DNA from: Tupaia tana
Lineage: Eukaryota > Chordata > Mammalia > Scandentia > Tupaiidae
Length of the DNA: 64,000 nt
Assembly (NCBI GenBank): GCA_026018925.1
Contig: JAKSZU010000018.1
Span: forward strand, 3,628,920-3,692,919
Direction of reading: 5' to 3'
The notes beneath the pieces are model-generated. The model worked only from the letters and a program-made list of their open reading frames with translations. It was not told the origin of the DNA and searched no databases. Positions 47,600 to 64,000 of the stretch are shown here, one piece after another (the stretch's first letter is position 1; each line of letters starts with the position of its first letter). The position numbers and the translations under genes are program-made.

Positions 47600-47850
47600 T
47601 TAATTTTTTTCAGTTTTATCATAGGGGACATGCACTCGCCAAAGAGAGAGAAAGAGAGAGAAAAGAGAAAGTGAGAAATCACCCAGGGGGGTGGGCCACA
47701 CTGCAATCCCTCCTCCATTCCGCTCTAGGGGTTTTAGGCCCACACACGCGTGCGCCTGGTGTATTTCTCAAGCTGCCAGGTATGGGACTCGAAAGCGAGT
47801 CGGCCACGTGAGATCCGGCCACACGAACCTTGGCGCCACCTGCTGGTCTA
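47600..47850 (-). repeat. tRNA-derived SINE (main family)
   Basis: It opens with 'aatttttttcagttttatca', then 'taggggacatgcactcgcc' and a GAGA block. It ends with 'tgggactcgaaagcgag' and 'ggcgccacctgctggtc'. Confidence 0.85.
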
Positions 47851-48125
47851 AAGCGCAGATTCAGAAGGGGCACGCCCCACTTGGCTCCTCCCTCTGTCTG
47901 CTGCTTAGCTGGGGATTTGGTGGAGTTCCAGCAGTTACTGTCACCTGAGGCAACCCTGGACAGAGACGAGCGAGTTCCCTGGCTTCGGGGAGCCTCACCT
48001 TCCTGAGAAAGTGCCCACCTGGGAGCCGTGCGGGCCGGCCCACGGCACAGCCGGCAGCCGGGCAGGGGCCGGATTCCCCCTGGCTGACTGGTGAGAATCC
48101 CGCCCCGTGGCTTGAGAAGACCCCG

Positions 48126-48160
48126 CGGGCACGGGCACGGGCACGGGCACGGGCGCGGTG
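48126..48160. repeat. GGGCAC hexamer repeat
   Basis: Five to six tandem GGGCAC units end in GGGCGCGG. A shorter GGGCAC run recurs inside the SINE at about 48857-48870. Confidence 0.85.
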
Positions 48161-48826
48161 CACCTGTGCTCAGGTCCTGACCGGATGCGGCAAGGACAAA
48201 GGCGAGCAGGGTACCCAGGCCCCACCCGGCTCCCTCTGGTGTGGACGCGTGCCCTCTGACATAAACAAATGCCCTGACAGAGCCGTGATTCTCTGGGGTC
48301 CCCGTTAGGTGGCCAACACCGCCCTCACCGTCGGGCGGGGCAGTGGGAGGACGCGCTGCAGGGCTGGGGTCCCTGGGTCCACGCCAACCCCACTTTCTCT
48401 CTCTGACCACTAGGTGTCTCCGTGTTGCCCAGCCGGGAGTTGGTTCTCTTAAAGCCCCTGCAGGTTTCCAAGATGGCGAATTAAGCCTCCGCCCCCTCGG
48501 AGCCCCCTCTCTCCCAGCCGGTGTAGGCAGGCTCTTCGCAGAGGTGCTGCCCACACGGCGTTCCCTGGGACCCGGCAGCCACTCCCTTCGCGCGGATTTA
48601 GACGGCCCCACTGGGAGGGGCTCTGCTGCCCTCCCGTGGCCGTCGGCTGAAATGCAGGCCCTCCCCCCTCTGGAGGGCAGAGTCCTGAGTGACTGCAATC
48701 TGTCCTTGCCCTGAAGAGCTGGGATGCCGGGGACAGAGCCAGTGGTTCTGCAGGTTTGTGTGAGGAACTGGCCCATACGACATACCGAAGACTCTCGGCC
48801 AGGCTGCTCTCCCCTCTTCGTAACAA

Positions 48827-49018
48827 ATTGCCCTTGCCAAAGAGAAAGCACCCCCACGGGCACGGGCACGCCACAGACCCTTCTCCATTCTTCTCTCCTT
48901 TGGGGACTCTGCGCACAGACACATGCCCAGAGTGGCTTTCAGGCCTCCGGGGCTGGGATTGGAACCGCGGTCGGCCGTGTAGAGCCAGCTCCCTTAACCA
49001 CAGGGCTATGGGGCCAGC
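48827..49018 (-). repeat. tRNA-derived SINE (main family), diverged
   Basis: It contains 'cttctccattcttctctcc', 'acacatgcccagagtggc', 'gggattggaaccgcggtcgg' and the closing head 'accacagggctatggggcc'. The A-tail end is lost. Confidence 0.7.
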
Positions 49019-49551
49019 CCGACTCTCCTCTCCTTAAAAAGAGCCTGATCGGGATCAGAGCGCTACGCTCCAGTGTGGCTCGGGTCCTCGCCACGTCTGG
49101 CCACCTTCCCTGGTCCTGGGTGCGCGCCCTGGGGGGACCCCAGCACAGCACCAAGCAGGGAGCTGAGAACTGGGAGGGAGTTGGCCTGGCACCACTGAGG
49201 CCACTGGGCACGTAGCAGGAGCACGGGACCACCCCGTCCCGCGGGGAGAGCCTCAGGTGTGCTTGGAGCCAGCGGTGGGAGGTCGGGGTGGTGCTGCCCC
49301 GACAGCGAGGATGGGCAGCAGGGGAGACGTCGGGGTGTGCCAGCGCCTGGGTCAGTGCTTGTCAGGTACCTGGGGCATGTACGAAGGGGCGGTGGGGAGA
49401 GCGTCGTGCAGAGATGGCTTAGAGCGTGGGGCGGGGGACGCTGTGCTCGCCCGGCCAGCATGCAAGGAGCTTCAGCAGTTGCCCGGCCCTGCCGCGCTCC
49501 TGCGCCCCAGCGCCCCCACGCCAGGGACTTGGGCCCCCTAATAAGGTTTTG

Positions 49552-49655
49552 CTGTGGTCCCATTTTGCAGGGGGGAAGACTGAAGCCCAGAGAGGTCAGG
49601 TGACTTGCCTGAGGTTGCACAGTAAAGCGGGGTCTGGCATTCAAACTGTGTTCAA
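49552..49655 (-). repeat. MIR relic
   Basis: 'gaagcccagagaggtcaggt', 'gacttgcctgaggttgcac' and 'ctggcattcaaactgtg' read as the MIR core and 5' part in reverse. Confidence 0.75.
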
Positions 49656-49715
49656 CTGGCCCTAAAGTCCTTGCTTTTACATATGCATTTAAACAACTCT
49701 ATTAGAAACGCCTTC

Positions 49716-49960
49716 GGGGTCCAGCAGTTGCTATAATGGTTACGTTACTGGACTCACACACAGTTTCCTGCAGTTCGAGTCCGGGACCCAGCAGCTTAAT
49801 ACTCAGGTGTGTGTGTGTGTACCAAAAACCCTAAGAGGAGAAATAGAGAAGGGATTGTGGCATGGCCATTCCCTCGGGGGGGGGGGGGATTTCTCGCTTT
49901 CGTCTCTCTGTCTCTCTGATGAGCACATACACCCTATAGCAAAAATCCCTCTTTAAGAAA
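49716..49960 (+). repeat. tRNA-derived SINE (main family), full length
   Basis: The head is 'gtccagcagttgctataatg', then 'actggactcacacacag' and 'gcagttcgagtccggg'. A GT run and a 10-G run sit inside the body, which ends 'accctatagcaaaaatccc'. Confidence 0.88.
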
Positions 49961-50579
49961 GTCTTCAAAGAACCATGAAATAAACAGAGCAGTACCGTCG
50001 GCCACCCGGTGGCGACCGTCACCGCCCTGGGCCACGGCTGTCTCAGCCGCATGTTCTCCCTCGTCCTGGCCAATCCCTTAGGGTTACTGTCGCTGTGAGT
50101 TCTGTATTTTGCCGTAAGTAAAATACACGTGCATTAGAGCGTGCAAACCTTACGGTGAGCGACGTACCCTGTGCGCGAGCAGTTCTACGTGCGCCGTTAG
50201 GCCTTTCTTCTAGTCTCACCCCCGCTTTCTCCCCCTCTCACAGGGAGCAGACACCGTGTCGTGAGGACCGCCGCCGGAAACATGAAAGACGCTCGTCTGA
50301 GCCGGTTCCCGCCACCCCGACCTCATTTACACAGAGGGCCCCGCAGTTCGCGGTGCACCACGTAAGCCTCCCCGGAGTGGCCGTCCCAGAGGACCTTGCC
50401 GCCCACACCGGGCTCCCTGAGCAGGGTCGCAATACAGCTGAGCCCAGGCTCAGCCGTCCTGGGGAAGCCCGAGCCCAAGAACCTCAGCTGGGAAGGAAGA
50501 GTGCGGGCCTCCTTGGGACCCCCCTGCTCTGGGCAAACAGTGAGCCCTTGCAGGCTGCAGAGGCTGGCCTCCGGGAGGG

Positions 50580-50642
50580 GTTGCCCAGGCGACCAGCGGG
50601 CTCCTCCCAGGCCTGCTGTAAGTGGCCACGTTGCCCGGCAAC
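50580..50642 (+). promoter_or_regulatory. two RFX X-box motifs upstream of CIBAR2
   Basis: GTTGCC-CA-GGCGAC lies at 50580-50593, an X-box with one mismatch in the second half. GTTGCC-C-GGCAAC at 50630-50642 is a perfect inverted half-site pair with a 1-bp spacer. They sit about 170-184 and 122-134 bases before the start codon at 50764. RFX factors bind such sites in promoters of ciliary genes, which suits a BAR-domain protein of the Chibby/ciliary-base pathway. The transcription start is not visible but probably lies between the motifs and the ATG. Confidence 0.75.
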
Positions 50643-50763
50643 CAGGTGGCAGCGTCCCCTGAGTCCCAGCCACACAGCTGCGCCCAACCTTGCCCGGGCC
50701 TGCGGGAGCCCTGGGGCCCCCTCCTCCTTCCCCAAGCCCAGGCCCGCTGTGCCTTCCGTCACA

Positions 50764-60734
<9,971 letters not shown>

Positions 60735-60895
60735 GAAAGGGACCTGCCTGGCAGCTGAGCTGGGGCCGGCCTGGCCCCCGTGCGGATTGCGCATCCGAGC
60801 CTGTTTCTTCGTCTGTACGACGGGGACCACGGCGGGCACCTCCCAGATGTCCTGGGAGTCAGTGCTCCAGGTATGGGGCCTGTCCTCAGTGGGAG

Positions 60896-60904
60896 CCAGT
60901 AAAC
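60896..60904 (+). terminator. possible variant poly(A) signal of CIBAR2
   Basis: AGTAAA at 60898-60903, about 165 bases after the stop codon, is a common variant of the poly(A) signal. No canonical AATAAA occurs between the stop codon and the next SINE. Confidence 0.3.
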
Positions 60905-60950
60905 AGCACGGCCTCTCAACCTGCCGCCTCTTTGTTTAAGGTTTATTTAT

Positions 60951-61203
60951 CTGGAGCCAGCAGATGGCATAATGGTTATATCGCGGGACTCCCACATAGC
61001 TGACTGCGGTTCGAGTCCCGGACCCTGTGGCTTAAACTCACACTGGATGTATATGTGTGCATGTGCGTGCACATCCAAGATCTCAAAAGGAGAATGGAGG
61101 AGAAGGGGCTGTGGTGTGGCCATCTCCCCTGGAGCTTTCTGTCTGTCTCTGTCTCTCCAGTGAGTGCACATGCACCTATAGCAAAAATCTCTCTAAAAAA
61201 AAG
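60951..61203 (+). repeat. tRNA-derived SINE (main family), full length
   Basis: The head 'gagccagcagatggcataat' and 'gcggttcgagtcccggaccc' are well preserved. It ends 'acctatagcaaaaatctctc' plus an A-rich tail, and is one of the cleanest copies in the window. Confidence 0.9.
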
Positions 61204-61385
61204 TTTATTTCTTCCATGAGAGAGAGGGACAGGCATCCCAGCAGGTCCTCGTGCTGCGCTGCACCCCAGCTCTGGCCAGCCTGTGCCATGGCCGTGCCCA
61301 CACGTGCCTGACAGGGAGGCCCTGCTTCGAACCTGGGACCTTCCTGCACGGTCCCAGTTGCACTGCCACTGTGCCACCCTGTACC
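61204..61385 (-). repeat. possible unrelated tRNA-derived SINE
   Basis: It begins with a reversed tail ('gtttatttcttccatgagag') and ends with a B-box-like 'gcttcgaacctgggacc' and 'gcactgccactgtgccaccc', typical of a reversed tRNA head. Its body is unlike the main family. Confidence 0.4.
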
Positions 61386-61784
61386 TGTCCCCCTCCTCTC
61401 TGCCCTGTGACCTGGGGTCTCCAGGTGCGCTCACACCTGTGCTAATGCAGAACGGAGCATTTGCTTCCAGGGCTGCCCTGGAACGTGCTGCAGACACTGC
61501 TCAGAACCAGAAACCACCTCTTGGCCCTGTAGGCCCGGAGTCTGAGACGGGGTGTCAGCGGGCTGGAGGGAGGTCTGCTGCAGCCCTGCCTCTCCCTGGT
61601 GGGCGGTGCACCTGTGAGGGTGGCCCTCCTCTTCCCACAGCCGTGGCCTCAGCCCCCATCCAGATCCCGTCTCTGTAAGGACACCTGTCAGATAGGATTA
61701 CAGGCCTGTCCTATTCCAGCCTGGCCTTGTGACTATCACCAGCAAGACCCTGTTTCTAATAGATTCTTTTTTTTATATATATAA

Positions 61785-61955
61785 TTATTTTATTTATTTA
61801 TTCGTTCCTTTATTTTTTTTAATATGACCAGAGACAGACACACACACAGAGAGAGAGAGGGAAGGTGAGAAAGCAAGCCACCAGGTCCGGGACTTGAACC
61901 ATGGTTGGCCATGTGGGAGTGTCCAGCACCTTAACCACCATGTCATGCTGGCAAG
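61785..61955 (-). repeat. tRNA-derived SINE, short subfamily
   Basis: A T/TA-rich start, a short CACACAGAGAGAGAG block and 'ggtgagaaagcaagccacc' are followed by 'aggtccgggacttgaacc' and 'accaccatgtcatgctggc'. The middle body is absent, as in the copies at 21775 and 57518. Confidence 0.72.
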
Positions 61956-63409
61956 ACCCTATTTCTAAACGAGGTCACCGCCCGAGGCCTGGGGGCTAGG
62001 ATCCCAACATGTAAGTTCTGAGGACACACAATCAGCCCGGAGCAGGTGGGCACAATGTCCAGGGATGCCCTTGGGACCAGGACGCGTGGGTGGAGATCGA
62101 AGGGAGTGGAGGTGAAGGGAGGGTGGGGTCCGTGGCCCGGGCAGCCTGTTGAACACCCCCGGGTTTACGTGCAGGGCCCGAGTCCTTGACACGGTCTCCC
62201 AGAGCAGCCCAGGAGAACCCATTCTTCCCTGCCTGGCTCAGTTCTGCAAGACGGAGGCCTCTGTGAGCATATCTGGGCCCATAGCTGGGTTCTGCGCTCC
62301 TCACTGTGTGGGCATCTGGGTTGTCCCCGAACCCATGGAAGCCTGACTGGTCCACAGCCCCCACTCCCTCGACGGGCCACGCCTGGCGGGGGTCCCAGCA
62401 GCTCAAAGCCCGAAAGCACCCTGTCCCCGCTGTGGTAGGGAGGGCCAGGAGAGACGGCACAGACAGAGTGCTCCTTGCACCAGCGTCCCAGGCTCAGGGC
62501 AGACGTTCCACCAGCGGCCAGCTCTGCTGCAGCGGCCACGGCCTTGGCGTTGGTGCCCAGCATGCACCCCGTCTCTGAGGGTGCCACCTCTCATGCCGGC
62601 TGGTGGGGAAGGGCTCCACTCTGGGGTTGGATGTCCCTGGATTCAAGTCCCCCGGGTGCTATGGTTTTGCCATCAGCAAAGTAGGGGACACGCGTCTTCC
62701 TCGTGGGGTCTCTCTGGATCAGCCTCTTCACCACAGTGATTGTTATTACCCAAGGCCCAGCTCCACAGCACCTCAAGGAAGCCTGCCTCCACTCCAAAGG
62801 CAGAAACTCCAGATACCTAGGGCATGCTAGATGCCCCACGTGCACGCTATAGAACGATACGAGATTACTGCATGATGCAGCTCACAGTGACACGGTGGTT
62901 CATAGTCTCTGATCGGTCACCTTTTACACCATGTCCATGTGCGCAGGAACGTCACGGAACCTGTCTGCTGCCCCCTTGGGTGGTCACTTGGGCAGTAGCA
63001 ACATAACTCATAGCTCCTTCCTCCCAGGCCCGGCAGCAGGGCCGCGGTGGCAGGGCCGGAGGTGCAGGGCGCTGGCTCCCGGGCTCGGAGCTGCTAGTCC
63101 GGACACCCTTCCTCCTGCGTGTTCTCTTTCCTCTTCTCTCCAAACTCACGCCTGTCCTCAGAGTAACGTGTGCGGAGGTGGCGAATGTGTGGCAGAGGAC
63201 AGAGTCCCCGTGGTCACCACCTGAGTCGGCAGAGCCAGACACTTGGTGCAGGGCCCAGGAGTGTCTCTGGCCCTGTGTGGGAGTGCCGGGGCGGGCTGCA
63301 GACGGAGCACCAGCGAGGGTCTGAGGGAAGCACCACCCGCTGGCCCTGGGGGGTAGGGCAGCTCTGCGCTCCACTCAGGTTGGAAGCATAAAGTTACAAG
63401 GAAACACTG
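61956..63409. other. 3' flank of CIBAR2 without recognised features
   Basis: It is unique sequence. I see no exon, repeat or regulatory site I would defend. Confidence 0.5.
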
Positions 63410-63648
63410 GACCAGCAGATGGCAGAATGGTTAGGTCACTAGACTCCCATGTAGTCAATCACTGTTCAAGTCCCAGATCTGACGACTTAAAACTCACACC
63501 GGGCGCGTGTGTGTGCATGCCCAAGATCTGAGAGGAGGATGGAGGAGAAGGGACTGTGGTGTGGTCATCCCCCGGGGTGATTACTTTCTGTCTCTCCGTC
63601 TCTCTGGTGAGAACACGTACCCCATACCAAAAATCTCCCCCCAAAAGA
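63410..63648 (+). repeat. tRNA-derived SINE (main family)
   Basis: The head is 'gaccagcagatggcagaatg', then 'actagactcccatgtagtc' and 'ctgttcaagtcccagatc'. The body includes 'gaggatggaggagaaggga', and the end is 'accccataccaaaaatctcc'. Confidence 0.88.
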
Positions 63649-64000
63649 AATACCATTTGGAACCCCGACTACTCACACTCCTCTTAGCTTGTTCTGTGGA
63701 TGCCAAACAGTACATTTTAGACGTGTGCCTGTAACACTCTGGTGAGTGCCCAGCTGCTGCCAGTGGGTGGGGAAGGCTGCCCAGGAGGCCCAGGGCTGGC
63801 GTCAGGGCCCACCTGAGCAGACCGGGCTGCAGTGCCTGGCAGCTTGGCAGACTGGGAGCTGGGGCAGGACCATGCCTGAGCGACCATCAAAGGTGCTTGT
63901 CTCTGGCTCCCTCTTGTCCCGACCTGGTTCGGGCGCCACGTGTCCCGACCCAGGGGGACAGTCGAACAGGTTTCCTGAGGGAAGGAGTGAGAGCCGGGAC

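Overview
The window looks like nuclear DNA of a placental mammal. It is very GC-rich and intron-bearing, carries a CpG island, and is littered with tRNA-derived SINEs, old MIR, L2 and L1 fragments and several minisatellites. I could not match the dominant SINE family to a named species family, so I name no species. The gene content matches the human 16q24.1 neighbourhood of CIBAR2 (formerly FAM92B) and GSE1, seen in the opposite orientation to the human chromosome.

Layout. (1) 1-7125: probable first intron of a minus-strand gene, with only repeats recognised. (2) 7126-9417, minus strand: one 2.3-kb coding exon starting in a CpG island and ending at a consensus splice donor. It encodes five tandem CxxC / FPFL / CxxC modules. 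From synteny and the Met-Lys, phase-0 exon end, I infer a far-upstream 5' coding exon of GSE1. (3) About 10-50.5 kb: a 41-kb intergenic interval between the divergently oriented genes. It holds a 30-copy 34/32-bp minisatellite (15.2-16.2 kb), a 136-bp higher-order minisatellite (24.4-25.4 kb), many SINEs, old LINE pieces, purine tracts and two AT-richer blocks that may be regulatory (41.0-41.3 and 42.1-42.4 kb). (4) 50.5-60.7 kb, plus strand: the complete CIBAR2 gene, nine coding exons and 287 codons, with two RFX X-box motifs just upstream of the start codon, a U12-type intron followed by a 6-nt microexon, and a minisatellite grown from the exon 2 splice donor. (5) 60.7-64 kb: 3' flank with SINEs.

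How the genes relate. CIBAR2 belongs to the BAR-domain family that partners Chibby at the ciliary base, and its X-boxes fit control by ciliary RFX factors. GSE1 is a chromatin-associated (CoREST/HDAC-type) coiled-coil protein. Apart from proximity, nothing in the sequence links the two functionally. I found no viral genes, toxin genes, tRNA or rRNA genes, or CRISPR arrays.
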